Below are positions 7,278 to 15,964 of a DNA stretch of 64,000 bases, one piece after another; position 1 is the stretch's first letter; each line of letters begins with the position of its first letter. Source of the stretch: Amycolatopsis xylanica (GTDB lineage Bacteria; Actinomycetota; Actinomycetes; Mycobacteriales; Pseudonocardiaceae); NCBI RefSeq assembly GCF_900107045.1, contig NZ_FNON01000002.1, positions 62,001 through 126,000 on the forward strand, read 5' to 3'. The position numbers were made by a program, and so were the translations under genes. Under the pieces are notes generated by a model. That model did no database searches. It had not been told where the DNA came from and saw only the letters and a list, made by a program, of their open reading frames with translations.

Positions 7278-8942
7278 GTGACGGAAATGCTCGAAGAAGC
7301 CCCTCCGAAGCCGAAGCGGCGCTACGCCGCGCTGGCCGCCAACGAGAACCGCGAGGACTACTCGCTCCGGTTCGCGGCCCACTCCTTCCGCAAATGGTCC
7401 CCGTTCGTGGTGGCGACGACCGCGCTCGGCGGTATCGCCTACCTCGCCGACTTCGCGATCGGCGCGAGCATCGTGCTGTCCTATGGCTTCACCTCCGGCG
7501 TGCTCGCCATCCTCGCGGCGGCCGTGATCATCTTCGTGACCGGCGTGCCCATCGCGTCCGCGTGCGCGAAATACGGCGTCGACATGGACCTGCTGACCCG
7601 CGGCGCCGGATTCGGCTATTTCGGGTCGACGCTCACGTCGCTCGTGTACGCGAGCTTCACCGTCATTTTCTTCTCGCTCGAAGGCTCGATCATGGGCCAG
7701 GCTTTCCAGCTCGCACTCGGTATCCCGCTCCCGGTCGGCTATCTGCTCGCCACCTTGATCGTTTTGCCTTTCGCGCTTTACGGGATGGGCGCGGTCGCCA
7801 AAATGCAGACCTGGACCCAGCCGTTGTGGATCGCGGGGCTCGTCCTGCCGTTCGTCGTCGTCGCGATCCGCGAGCCGGGCAAGTTCGCGGAATTCGCGAG
7901 TTTCGGCGGGACCCAGGGCGCCGGATCCGGTTTTTCCGCGATCGGTTTCGGCTTCGGCATGGGGATCGCGCTTTCCTTGATCGGCCAGATCGGTGAACAG
8001 GCCGACTATCTCCGCTTCATGCCGGAGAAGACCGCCGAAAACAAGCGATCGTGGTGGGCCGCGGTGCTCGCCGCCGGACCCGGCTGGGTCATTCTCGGCG
8101 CGCTCAAGCAGATCGGCGGCGCTTTGCTGGCCTTCCTCGCGCTCGGCGTGGTCGGCGAGACGCACGCGCTGGAACCGATCGCGCCGTACCTCGAAGCCGT
8201 CAAGCCCGCGCTCGGGCCGGTCGCGCTGACCTTCGCCGCGCTGTTCGTGGTCGTCTCACAGATCAAGATCAACACGACGAACGCCTATTCGGGCTCGCTC
8301 TCGTTCGCCAACTTCTTTTCCCGAGTGCTGCACCGCCATCCCGGCCGGGTTTGGTACGTCCTGGTCAACTGCGGCATCGCGCTGGCGCTGATGGAGTTCG
8401 GCGCGTTCGCCTTCCTGAACAAGATCCTCGGCTTCTACTCCAATGTCGCGATTGCATGGATCGGTGCCGTCTGCGCCGATCTCGTCATCGCGAAACCGCT
8501 CGGGCTCTCGCCGAAGTACATCGAGTTCAAGCGCGCTTATCTGCACAAGATCAATCCCGTCGGCTTCGGTTCGATGCTCGTCGCGTCGGCGGTGTCGATC
8601 ACGGCCTACTTCGGCGCGTTCGGCCAGCCGCTCGCCGCGTTCAGCCCGCTGCTCGCGCTGGTGATCGCGATCGTGCTGGTGCCGGCGCTGGCCGTGCTCA
8701 CCAAGGGCAGGTACTACCTGGCCAGGCCGAACACGGTCAGCGGGCCCGGTGTGGACACCGACCAGCGGGCGACCCACGACTGCTCGGCGTGCGGCGACGC
8801 TTACGAATTGCCCGATATCGCGGACTGCTCGAAGCAGGGCGGGGCCATCTGCTCGCTGTGTTGCACATTGGACTCGACCTGTCACGACCAGTGCCAACAG
8901 AGTGAACCGACCCTGCTTCCGCTACCTACCGTTCGTAAGTGA
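7278..8942 (+). CDS. NCS1-type nucleobase permease with C-terminal cysteine cluster
   Basis: 554 residues, GTG 7278 with AGGAGG seven bases upstream. Residues about 45-470 hold roughly 12 membrane segments of the purine-cytosine permease (NCS1) type (LTRGAGFGYFGS, PLWIAGLVLPF, INTTNAYSGSLSFANF). These proteins import nucleobases, allantoin or related nitrogen compounds by cation symport. The tail is unusual: after the last membrane segment, residues 502-539 carry eight cysteines (502, 505, 517, 525, 528, 529, 535, 539) and a histidine, which suggests a metal site or redox sensor. The next genes encode a NitT-type ABC importer. Confidence 0.85.
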   Translation: MTEMLEEAPPKPKRRYAALAANENREDYSLRFAAHSFRKWSPFVVATTALGGIAYLADFAIGASIVLSYGFTSGVLAILAAAVIIFVTGVPIASACAKYGVDMDLLTRGAGFGYFGSTLTSLVYASFTVIFFSLEGSIMGQAFQLALGIPLPVGYLLATLIVLPFALYGMGAVAKMQTWTQPLWIAGLVLPFVVVAIREPGKFAEFASFGGTQGAGSGFSAIGFGFGMGIALSLIGQIGEQADYLRFMPEKTAENKRSWWAAVLAAGPGWVILGALKQIGGALLAFLALGVVGETHALEPIAPYLEAVKPALGPVALTFAALFVVVSQIKINTTNAYSGSLSFANFFSRVLHRHPGRVWYVLVNCGIALALMEFGAFAFLNKILGFYSNVAIAWIGAVCADLVIAKPLGLSPKYIEFKRAYLHKINPVGFGSMLVASAVSITAYFGAFGQPLAAFSPLLALVIAIVLVPALAVLTKGRYYLARPNTVSGPGVDTDQRATHDCSACGDAYELPDIADCSKQGGAICSLCCTLDSTCHDQCQQSEPTLLPLPTVRK

Positions 8943-9039
8943 TCTTGCACAAGAGCTGACACTTGCTCTATGGAGATCTTGCGTAACTCGATAGGCTCTC
9001 GCCCGAGAACCAAGGGGTGACGATTTCTTCACGGAGAGT

Positions 9040-9070
9040 GGGGGATTTTCACTGCCTGTGGAACTCCCCC
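9040..9070 (+). promoter_or_regulatory. strong leader hairpin upstream of the ABC importer
   Basis: GGGGGA-TTTTCAC pairs with GTGGAAC-TCCCCC around a 5-nt loop: 12 pairs with one mismatch, ending 13 bases before the AGGAG ribosome binding site at 9085-9089. A smaller stem (GGCTCTC/GAGAACC) precedes it at about 8994-9011. This could be an attenuator, a riboswitch expression platform or a terminator for the permease gene. I could not match it to a known riboswitch class. Confidence 0.4.
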
Positions 9071-9096
9071 TACTCCCCTTCCCCAGGAGTTTCGCT

Positions 9097-10098
9097 GTGA
9101 TTTCCCGTTCCCGACGGCTGACGGCCCTGTTGTGCGCCCTCACGCTGTCCGGTGCCGCCGCCCTGACCGCCTGCTCGAGTGACACCGCCGCCGGTGGCGC
9201 CAAGATCACCCTAGGGTTCTCCGCCTGGCCCGGCTGGTTCCCCTGGCAGGTCGCTCAGGAGAAGGGGCTGTTCCAGAAGAACGGCGTGAACGTCGATCTC
9301 AAGTACTTCGACAGCTACACCGACAGCATCAACGCGCTGTCGACCGGCGCGATCGACGGCAACAGCCAGACACTCGGCGACACGGTGGCCTCGGTCAGCG
9401 GCGGCGCGAAACTGTCCATTGTGCTGGTGAACGACAACTCGACCGGCAACGACAAGGTCATCGCGCGCGAGGGCATCACCAGCGTCGCCGACCTCAAGGG
9501 CAAGAAGGTCGCCGTCGAACAGGGCGCCGTCGACCACTACCTGCTGCTGCTGGCGCTGCAGCAGGCGAAACTGACCGAAAAGGACATCACGCTCGTCCCG
9601 ATGGTCACCGACCAGGCCGCCGCCGCGTTCCTGAGCGGGCAGGTCGACGCCGTCGCCGCGTTCGCGCCGTTCACCTCGAAGGCGCTCGAGCGGACCAACA
9701 GCAAGGCCATCGCGACCTCGGCCGAGTTCCCCGGCGCCATCCCCGACCACCTGGTGCTCGGCGAGAAGGTCACCAAGGAGCACCCCAAAGAGGTGCAGGC
9801 GATCGTGAACACCTGGTTCGAGACGCTCGCCTGGATCAAGGACAACAAGGACGCGGCCATCGACATCATGGCCAAGCGCGGTGGCGTCAGCGTGGCCGAG
9901 TACCGCAGCTACGACTCCGGCACCTCGATCTTCACCAAGCAGCAGAACATCGACGCGTTCACCCCCGGCGTCACCCCGCAGCACCTGAACTTCCAGGCAG
10001 GCAAGATCGCCGACTTCATGGTCAGCGTCGGCCTGACCGCCGCCAGGCCGCAGGTCGACAACCTGTTCGACGACACCTTCATCAAGGCGGTGCCGTGA
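9097..10098 (+). CDS. ABC transporter substrate-binding lipoprotein, NitT/TauT family
   Basis: 333 residues from GTG 9097, chosen for the CAGGAGT site just upstream. The N-terminus has twin arginines, a hydrophobic core and the lipobox ALTAC (Cys 26). The mature protein follows the NMT1/SsuA-like fold: GFSAWPGWFPWQVAQEKGLF at the start of lobe 1, then GNSQTLGDTVAS, DLKGKKVAVEQG and AIVNTWFETLAW. It should deliver a small organic nitrogen or sulfur compound to the permease encoded next. It overlaps the permease start by GTGA. The ligand is not identifiable, although the neighbouring NCS1 permease points to a nitrogenous base. Confidence 0.9.
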   Translation: MISRSRRLTALLCALTLSGAAALTACSSDTAAGGAKITLGFSAWPGWFPWQVAQEKGLFQKNGVNVDLKYFDSYTDSINALSTGAIDGNSQTLGDTVASVSGGAKLSIVLVNDNSTGNDKVIAREGITSVADLKGKKVAVEQGAVDHYLLLLALQQAKLTEKDITLVPMVTDQAAAAFLSGQVDAVAAFAPFTSKALERTNSKAIATSAEFPGAIPDHLVLGEKVTKEHPKEVQAIVNTWFETLAWIKDNKDAAIDIMAKRGGVSVAEYRSYDSGTSIFTKQQNIDAFTPGVTPQHLNFQAGKIADFMVSVGLTAARPQVDNLFDDTFIKAVP

Positions 10099-11051
10099 CC
10101 GAACTGACCGGCTCGGCCAGCCGGACGGCGGCGGGCACCGAGGCGGACGAGCTCGAAGCCCACCGCATCGAGGACGAGCAGCGCCTCGCCGAGGAGCACG
10201 CGGCGAAGGCGGCGCTGCCCGAGCGCGCGGACTGGGCGCCGCTGCCGCGGCGGGCCAGGCCCGCGCCGAAGGCCGCGCTGCTCACCATCCGCACGCCGAT
10301 CTCCGCGCGTGCCAAGTGGACACTGACCGTCCTCTCCGTGGCGCTGCCGCTGGCGATCTGGTGGACGTTGAGCGCGACGGGCGCCGTCTCGCCGACGTTC
10401 CTGCCGTCACCGCCCGCGGTGCTCAAGGCCGGTGCGCAGATGGCGTCGACCGGCGAGCTGTTCGGCGACCTCTGGGCCACCGTGCAGCGGATCCTGCTCG
10501 GCTTCGGGCTGGCGGTGCTGATCTCGGTGCCGCTCGGCATCGTGATGGGCACCTTCAGCGCGGGCCAGGCGCTGCTCGAACCGCTGGTCGGGTTCCTGCG
10601 CTACATGCCCGCCAGCTCGTTCATCCCGCTGCTGATCATCTGGCTCGGCATCGGCGAGGAGTCCAAGGTCGCCGTGCTGGTGCTCGGCACGGTCTTCTTC
10701 AACACGCTGATGACCGCCGACGTCGTGCGCGGCGTGCCGCGCAACCTGATCAACGTCTCCTACACGCTGGGCGCGCGCCGCGGCGAGGTGCTCCGCAAGG
10801 TGATCATCCCGCACTCGCTGCCCGGGATGCTGGACGCGATCAGGGTCAACATGGCCGCCGCGTGGAACTTCGTGGTGGTGGCCGAGCTGGTCAACGCGAC
10901 GGCGGGCCTCGGCTACCGGATCACCCGCGCGCAGCGGTTCCTGCAGACCGACAAGATCTTCGCGGTGCTGCTGCTGATCGGGCTGCTCGGCCTGCTCATC
11001 GACGTCGCACTGCGACTGGTCCGTACCAAGCTCGGCCGGTGGGCGGCATGA
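10095..11051 (+). CDS. ABC transporter permease, NitT/TauT family
   Basis: 318 residues. After a hydrophilic N-terminal extension of about 70 residues (longer than usual for the family), there are six membrane segments and the EAA loop, read here as LGARRGEVLRKVIIPHSLPGMLDAIR, which contacts the ATPase. It is a binding-protein-dependent transport inner-membrane component. It is coupled to both neighbours by 4-base overlaps, so binding protein, permease and ATPase form one operon. Confidence 0.92.
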   Translation: MTELTGSASRTAAGTEADELEAHRIEDEQRLAEEHAAKAALPERADWAPLPRRARPAPKAALLTIRTPISARAKWTLTVLSVALPLAIWWTLSATGAVSPTFLPSPPAVLKAGAQMASTGELFGDLWATVQRILLGFGLAVLISVPLGIVMGTFSAGQALLEPLVGFLRYMPASSFIPLLIIWLGIGEESKVAVLVLGTVFFNTLMTADVVRGVPRNLINVSYTLGARRGEVLRKVIIPHSLPGMLDAIRVNMAAAWNFVVVAELVNATAGLGYRITRAQRFLQTDKIFAVLLLIGLLGLLIDVALRLVRTKLGRWAA

Positions 11052-11815
11052 CCGGGGTGCTGGAGCTGAGCGGGGTCGCGAAGGACTACGACCGCGGCGC
11101 GCGTGCGCTCGACGGGATCGACCTGACCGTCTCGCGCGGCGACTTCCTCTGTGTCGTCGGCGCGAGCGGCTCGGGGAAGTCGACGCTGTTGTCGCTGGTC
11201 GCGGGCTTGACCATGCCTTCGGAAGGCCGGATCACCCTCGACGGCGAGCCGGTCGCCGGGCCAGGCCCCGACCGCGGGCTCGTCTTCCAGGACGGCGCGC
11301 TGTTCCCGTGGCGGACCGTCGAGCGCAATGTCGCTTATGGACTCGAGCTGCTGCCGGTCGACAGCGCGGAGCGGGCTCGGCGCGTCGACTGGTACCTGGC
11401 GGAGACCGGGCTTTCGGCGTTCCGGAAGTCGTTGCCCCGCGAGCTTTCCGGCGGGCAGCGGCAGCGGGTCGCGATCGCCAGGGCGCTGGCGTGCGAGCCG
11501 GAGGTGCTGCTGCTCGACGAGCCGTTCGGCGCGCTCGACGTGCAGACCAAAGAGGACATGCAGGTCCTGATCAGGCAGGTGTGGGCCGACACCGGCACCA
11601 CGGTGCTGATGGTGACCCACGACGTGGAGGAAGCGGTCTTCCTCGGCGGCAGAGTTGTCGTACTGGCGTGCGACCCTGGCCGGGTGCACGCCGATGTCGC
11701 GATCGACCTGCCGTCCGATCGCGATCTCTCGGTCAAGCGAACGCCGGAGTTCCTCGCGCTGCGAGCGTCCATCGAGGACCTCGTGCGTGAGCAGCACCGC
11801 GGACACGGCGGCTGA
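11048..11815 (+). CDS. ABC transporter ATP-binding protein, NitT/TauT family
   Basis: 255 residues. It has Walker A GASGSGKST near residue 39, the Q-loop LVFQDGALFPW, the signature [15 protein letters not shown], Walker B VLLLDEPFGALD and the switch histidine in VTHDVEEAV. Order and spacing are those of nitrate/sulfonate/taurine-type importers. It forms the motor of the importer encoded immediately upstream. The gene ends 23 bases before the conservon kinase, so the conservon may be read from the same transcript. Confidence 0.94.
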   Translation: MTGVLELSGVAKDYDRGARALDGIDLTVSRGDFLCVVGASGSGKSTLLSLVAGLTMPSEGRITLDGEPVAGPGPDRGLVFQDGALFPWRTVERNVAYGLELLPVDSAERARRVDWYLAETGLSAFRKSLPRELSGGQRQRVAIARALACEPEVLLLDEPFGALDVQTKEDMQVLIRQVWADTGTTVLMVTHDVEEAVFLGGRVVVLACDPGRVHADVAIDLPSDRDLSVKRTPEFLALRASIEDLVREQHRGHGG

Positions 11816-11838
11816 GGTCGCAGTTGGGGAAGGTGACC

Positions 11839-14529
11839 ATGAGACTCGGGAAGGTCCGGCGGAAGACCACCGCCGGGTCGCGAACGTGGCAGGCCGTGCT
11901 GGGCAGGCTCGGCATCAGGGGCAAGCTCAACCTGCTCCTGATGCTGCCGCTGACCGCGGTCGTGCTGGTGTCCATTCCCTATGTCGCCACGCAGGCGGGC
12001 AACGCCCAGTCCGCCGGGCAGACCTCGGAGACGGCGGGCCAGGCCCACGAGCTGGGTTCGCTGGTCTGGGAGCTGCAGCGAGAGCTGCTGCTGACCGTCG
12101 ACTACGTGGCGTCGCCGTCCGAGGGCAGCGGTCCGCTGATGCAGCAGCACCGGATCGTCACCGAGACGGTCGACCGGGTGCGGGAGACGCTCGGGCCCGA
12201 CGCGCCGGACGAGGTCGCGGCCGCGCTGGTCCGGATCGGCTCGCTGGCCGAGATCAGGGCGAACGCGCTGCGCCGCGCCGTCTCGCTCGACAGCGCCGCG
12301 CGCACGTACCACGCGGTCATCGAGGCGGTCATCGACGCGCCCCGGCTGCTCGGGCAGAAGAACACCGACGCCGAGGGCACCCGGCAGCTGACCTCGCTCG
12401 ACGCGCTGCTGCGCGCGAACGAGGAAAAGGGCCTGCGCGGGATGGCGCAGATCATCGTCGCCGCCGACGCCGAGTCCGGCCAGGAAGTGCTCTCCGACGC
12501 CGCGTCGGAGTCTTCGCTGCAGCTCGAACGGTTCGTGCAGCAGGCCGACATCGAACACGCCAAGGCCGTGGTCAAGGTCGACACCGGCGAGGAGGCGCGG
12601 CGGGTCGACGCGCTCGAGGCGCTGCTGCCGAACGTGCGTGACCAGAAGGCGAACCAGGCGTTCATCGCCGACGTGCTGACCGCGGTCGAGGCGCTGAACA
12701 AGCAGCGGCGCACCGTCCAGGAACAGGTGACCAGGCAGATCACCGACGCGGCGACCAGCCGTGCGAGCAGCGCCACGAGGCTGGCCTGGCTCATCGGTGG
12801 CGGCGCCGCGCTGCTGCTGGTGGTGGTCGCGTTCCTCGCGATCGCGGTCAGCCGCTCGATCGCGGATCCGCTGCGGCGCTTGACCTCCGCCGCCACGACG
12901 GTCGCCGACCTCGCGGGAACCGAGCTCGTCCGCGTCGCCGACACCGAGGCGGCCGACGAGCAGGCGCCCCGGCTCGCCACGATCGATGTGTCCTCAAAGG
13001 ACGAACTGGGCAAGCTGGCGACCGCGTTCAACCGGGTGCAGTCCACCGCTGGCGAGCTGGTCGAGCGCCAGGCGCTCACCCGGCGCAACGTCAGCCTCAT
13101 GTTCGCCAACGTCGCGAAGCGCACGCAGAACCTCGTCGGCAGGCAGCTGGCGCTGGTCGACGAGCTGGAGCGCAACGAGCAGGACCCCAGGCTGCTGGAA
13201 AGCCTGTACCGGCTCGACCATCTGTCGACGCGCCTGCGGCGGAACGCGGAGAACCTGCTCGTCGTCTCGGGCACGCGTGACGAGACCAGGATCGCCGGTC
13301 CCGCCGAGCTGTCGACCGCGCTGCGCTCGGCGCTCGCGGAGATCGAGGACTACCAGCGGGTCCGGCTCGGTGTGGTCGCCGACGTGCGGCTCGCGTCGGT
13401 GTTCAGCTCCGATGTCGTGCTGATCTTCGCGGAGCTGCTGGAGAACGCGACCTCGTTCTCGCCGCCGGAGTCCTATGTGGACGTCGACACCGAGTTCCTC
13501 TCGGACGGCTCGCTGCTGGTCGTGATCGTCGACCAGGGCATCGGCATGACCGACGACCGGCTTGCCGAGGAGAACCGGCGGCTCGTCGAACGCGAGCGGC
13601 TGGAGCTGGCGCCGACCAGTGTGCTCGGCCTGTTCGTGGTCGGCCGCCTCGCGCGGCGGCACGGGCTGACGGTCGAGCTGGTGCCGACGCCCGGCACCGG
13701 CATCACGGCGCGGATGGTCATCCCGCCCGCGCTGCTGGCGCACCGGGCGGCCGAGTTCCAGGCGCCGCCCGCCTGGCCGGAGTCCGAACCGGCCGACGAG
13801 CCCGGCAGGCTGCCCGCGCTCGCGGTGCCGGGGATGGCGCCGCGCGACACGGGTGAGCTCGAGGACTTCCGCTGGTTCAAGCAGGAAGCGGAGGAGCCCC
13901 GGGTGCCAGAGCAGCTGCCCGTGCGCGTGCCGGAGACGGTGCCACCGCCCGCCCCGGTCTTCGAACCGGTCGTGGTGGCGGCACCCGTTGCTCCGGTCGC
14001 TGCTCCGGTCGCCGCGCCCGTCACCGTGCCGTCGGCCGACTCCGGCGAGGTCAGGGGCGGGCTGCGCCGCCGTGTCGCCGGTGCGCAGCTTCCCGGCGTC
14101 GGCGAGTCCACTTTGGTCAGCATGCCCGCGAAGAAGAAGGCACAGCACGACCCCGAGGCGGCGAAATCCGCCTTCGACGCCTACGAATCGGGCTTCGCCA
14201 AGGCGAACGCACCGGCGCCGGAGCCGGTCGCACCGCCGCCACCCCCGGCCCCGGAACCGGTGAAACCACCGCCGTTCCAGCCGGTCGCCCCACCTGCCCC
14301 GGCCGCGCCGCCCGCGGCGCGCTCGGGACTCACCAGGCGGGTGCCCGGCGCGCAGCTCGCGCCGGGGCTCGCCCAGCAGCCTGCCGGACGTCAGCCGGCA
14401 CGAGTGGCCGCCACAGCACCAAGGCACCAACGGGACCCCAACGCCGAACGCGCCGCCTTCGACGCGTTCAGCACGGGCTTGGCCATGGCCGATCGGGATA
14501 CCGAACAGAGAGAAGAGAGCAAGGAATGA
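11839..14529 (+). CDS. conservon sensor histidine kinase (CvnA-like)
   Basis: 896 residues from ATG 11839, which has a GGGGAAGG site six bases upstream; a TTG at 11824 is in frame. Order: membrane segment near residues 30-50, a helical extracellular sensor region to about 315 resembling nitrate/nitrite-sensor (NIT) domains, a second membrane segment, a HAMP region, then a dimerisation region and an HATPase domain (N-box ELLENATSFSPP near 532; G1 box VDQGIGM). The C-terminal 230 residues are low-complexity Pro/Ala with a duplicated motif G-L-x-RRV-x-GAQL followed by AFDA-x3-G-x-A-x-A (near 740/778 and 830/873). It overlaps the roadblock gene by ATGA. Confidence 0.9.
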   Translation: MRLGKVRRKTTAGSRTWQAVLGRLGIRGKLNLLLMLPLTAVVLVSIPYVATQAGNAQSAGQTSETAGQAHELGSLVWELQRELLLTVDYVASPSEGSGPLMQQHRIVTETVDRVRETLGPDAPDEVAAALVRIGSLAEIRANALRRAVSLDSAARTYHAVIEAVIDAPRLLGQKNTDAEGTRQLTSLDALLRANEEKGLRGMAQIIVAADAESGQEVLSDAASESSLQLERFVQQADIEHAKAVVKVDTGEEARRVDALEALLPNVRDQKANQAFIADVLTAVEALNKQRRTVQEQVTRQITDAATSRASSATRLAWLIGGGAALLLVVVAFLAIAVSRSIADPLRRLTSAATTVADLAGTELVRVADTEAADEQAPRLATIDVSSKDELGKLATAFNRVQSTAGELVERQALTRRNVSLMFANVAKRTQNLVGRQLALVDELERNEQDPRLLESLYRLDHLSTRLRRNAENLLVVSGTRDETRIAGPAELSTALRSALAEIEDYQRVRLGVVADVRLASVFSSDVVLIFAELLENATSFSPPESYVDVDTEFLSDGSLLVVIVDQGIGMTDDRLAEENRRLVERERLELAPTSVLGLFVVGRLARRHGLTVELVPTPGTGITARMVIPPALLAHRAAEFQAPPAWPESEPADEPGRLPALAVPGMAPRDTGELEDFRWFKQEAEEPRVPEQLPVRVPETVPPPAPVFEPVVVAAPVAPVAAPVAAPVTVPSADSGEVRGGLRRRVAGAQLPGVGESTLVSMPAKKKAQHDPEAAKSAFDAYESGFAKANAPAPEPVAPPPPPAPEPVKPPPFQPVAPPAPAAPPAARSGLTRRVPGAQLAPGLAQQPAGRQPARVAATAPRHQRDPNAERAAFDAFSTGLAMADRDTEQREESKE

Positions 14530-14951
14530 CCACCGGAGTCAGCGTCGAGGCGCGCAATTTCAACTGGCTGGTGACCCGCTTCGCGCAGAACACCGCCGGC
14601 GCGATCGGGGCCATCGCCGTGTCGGCCGACGGCCTGCTGATCGCCATGTCGTCCCAGCTGGAGCGGGCGAACGCCGACCGGCTGGCCGCCATCTCGTCGG
14701 CGATGCTCGGGCTGGCGCACGGCGTCTCCGAGAGCCATCCGCTCGGACGGCCCGACAAGATCATCATCGAGCTGGAGCACGGCTACCTGCTGGTCTGCAC
14801 GATCAGCATCGGCTGTTCGCTGGGCGTGCTGGCCACCAAGCAGGCCAGCCTGGGCACGATCGCCTACGAGATGGCCATGTTCGCGAACCGGGCCACCGAA
14901 GTGCTCACACCAGGCCTTATCGAGGAGCTCAAAAACACCGTCGGGAGCTAG
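14526..14951 (+). CDS. roadblock/LC7 domain protein (CvnB-like)
   Basis: 141 residues forming a single roadblock/LC7 fold: FNWLVTRFAQNTAGAIGAIAVSADGLLIAMS at the start, a central AISSAMLGLAHGVSES helix, and C-terminal TPGLIEELKNTVGS. In conservons this protein dimerises and is thought to modulate the partner GTPase, as an MglB-like activator. The gene is the second of four, linked by overlapping stop and start codons on both sides. Confidence 0.95.
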   Translation: MTTGVSVEARNFNWLVTRFAQNTAGAIGAIAVSADGLLIAMSSQLERANADRLAAISSAMLGLAHGVSESHPLGRPDKIIIELEHGYLLVCTISIGCSLGVLATKQASLGTIAYEMAMFANRATEVLTPGLIEELKNTVGS

Positions 14952-14953
14952 TG

Positions 14954-15310
14954 ATGAGAGATGATGATCCGGACGTTTCGCCATTGCGCCCGTATCTGCT
15001 CACCTCTGGTCGCACGAAACCGGTCGACCACACATTGGAAATCGAGGCCCAGGTCCTGACGAGCAGGCTCGGCGCGGCCTCGCAGCCGAAGCTCACCTTC
15101 GAGCGGCGCGAGATCGTCTCGCTGTGCCGCAACACCAAATCGGTGGCGGAGATCGGCGCGCTGCTCGGCCTGCACATCGGCGTGGCGCGGGTGCTGGTGG
15201 CCGATCTGGCCGCGCTCGGCTACGTGGTGCTGCGGCGGCCCGCGACGAAGTTCGCCCAGGACCTCGGCATGATCGAAAGGGTCATTCGTGGACTCGAAGC
15301 CATACGCTGA
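14954..15310 (+). CDS. DUF742 winged-helix protein (CvnC-like)
   Basis: 118 residues from ATG 14954; a GTG at 14951 directly overlaps the previous stop but sits too close to the GGGAG site. It is the third conservon component, DUF742. The N-terminus has the typical SPLRPYLLTSGRTKP motif. The C-terminal half resembles a winged helix (KSVAEIGALLGLHIGVARVLVADLAALGYV), suggesting protein or DNA binding. It overlaps the GTPase gene by 23 bases. Confidence 0.93.
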   Translation: MRDDDPDVSPLRPYLLTSGRTKPVDHTLEIEAQVLTSRLGAASQPKLTFERREIVSLCRNTKSVAEIGALLGLHIGVARVLVADLAALGYVVLRRPATKFAQDLGMIERVIRGLEAIR

Positions 15311-15881
15311 GCCCGACGCGGGCGCCAAGCCGCCCACTCCGGTCAAGATCGTCATCGCCGGCGGGTTCGGGGTCGGCAAGACCACGGCCGTCGGCGCCAT
15401 CTCCGAGATCAAGCCGCTCACCACGGAGGCGGCGATCACCTCGGTGGCGGCGGGCATCGACCGGACCGGGCACGTGCCGTCGAAGACCACCACCACGGTG
15501 GCGCTGGACTTCGGCTGCATCACCATCGACTCCGACGTCAAGCTGTACCTGTTCGGCACGCCGGGCCAGGACCGCTTCGGCTTCATGTGGCAGGACATCG
15601 TGATCGGCGCGCTGGGCGCGCTGGTCATCGTCGACACCCGCCGCCTCGACGACTGCTACCCGGCGGTCGACTACTTCGAGAAGGCCGGCCTGCCGTTCGT
15701 CGTCGGGATCAACCGGTTCGACGGGCTGATGGCGCACGAGCTCAACGACGTGCGCTGGGCACTGGCCGTCAGCGACGACGTGCCGGTGATCGCCTTCGAC
15801 GCGCGGAACAAGCTGTCCGTGCGCGACGCGCTGCTCGCGGTGCTGCACAACACCTTCGCGAAGGCCTCGGCCAACGCCTGA
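15288..15881 (+). CDS. conservon ATP/GTP-binding protein (CvnD-like)
   Basis: 197 residues from GTG 15288. It has the P-loop GGFGVGKTT near residues 25-33, a switch region TTTTVALDFG, the G3-equivalent FGTPGQDRF, and GINRFDG in the position of the usual NKxD motif. This is the Ras/MglA-like small GTPase that completes the conservon and that the roadblock protein is expected to regulate. It is the last gene of the operon and is followed by a compact repeat cluster. No conservon cytochrome P450 (CvnE) follows. Confidence 0.94.
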   Translation: MDSKPYAEPDAGAKPPTPVKIVIAGGFGVGKTTAVGAISEIKPLTTEAAITSVAAGIDRTGHVPSKTTTTVALDFGCITIDSDVKLYLFGTPGQDRFGFMWQDIVIGALGALVIVDTRRLDDCYPAVDYFEKAGLPFVVGINRFDGLMAHELNDVRWALAVSDDVPVIAFDARNKLSVRDALLAVLHNTFAKASANA

Positions 15882-15890
15882 CCGAACCCC

Positions 15891-15961
15891 GGGATAAAGC
15901 CCGCTTTACTCCCGGGGATAAAGCGGGCTTTATCCCGCGAAGTAAAGCCCGCTTTATCCCG
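15891..15961. repeat. family C palindromes (GGGATAAAGCCCGCTTTATCCC), three units
   Basis: Three tandem, partly degenerate copies of the palindrome GGGATAAAGC(C/G)(C/G)GCTTTATCCC, in alternating orientation, fill the gap between the convergent conservon and TetR genes. They can fold into one long hairpin or several short ones and probably act as a bidirectional terminator. Other copies lie at 44500, 55303 (degenerate) and 57113. Confidence 0.75.
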
Positions 15962-15964
15962 TGC

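Noticed and set aside
9040..9070. Guanidine or TPP riboswitch upstream of the ABC importer
   Set aside because: No ACGR loop pairs, no guanidine-I or TPP core motifs were found; only a strong hairpin can be claimed.
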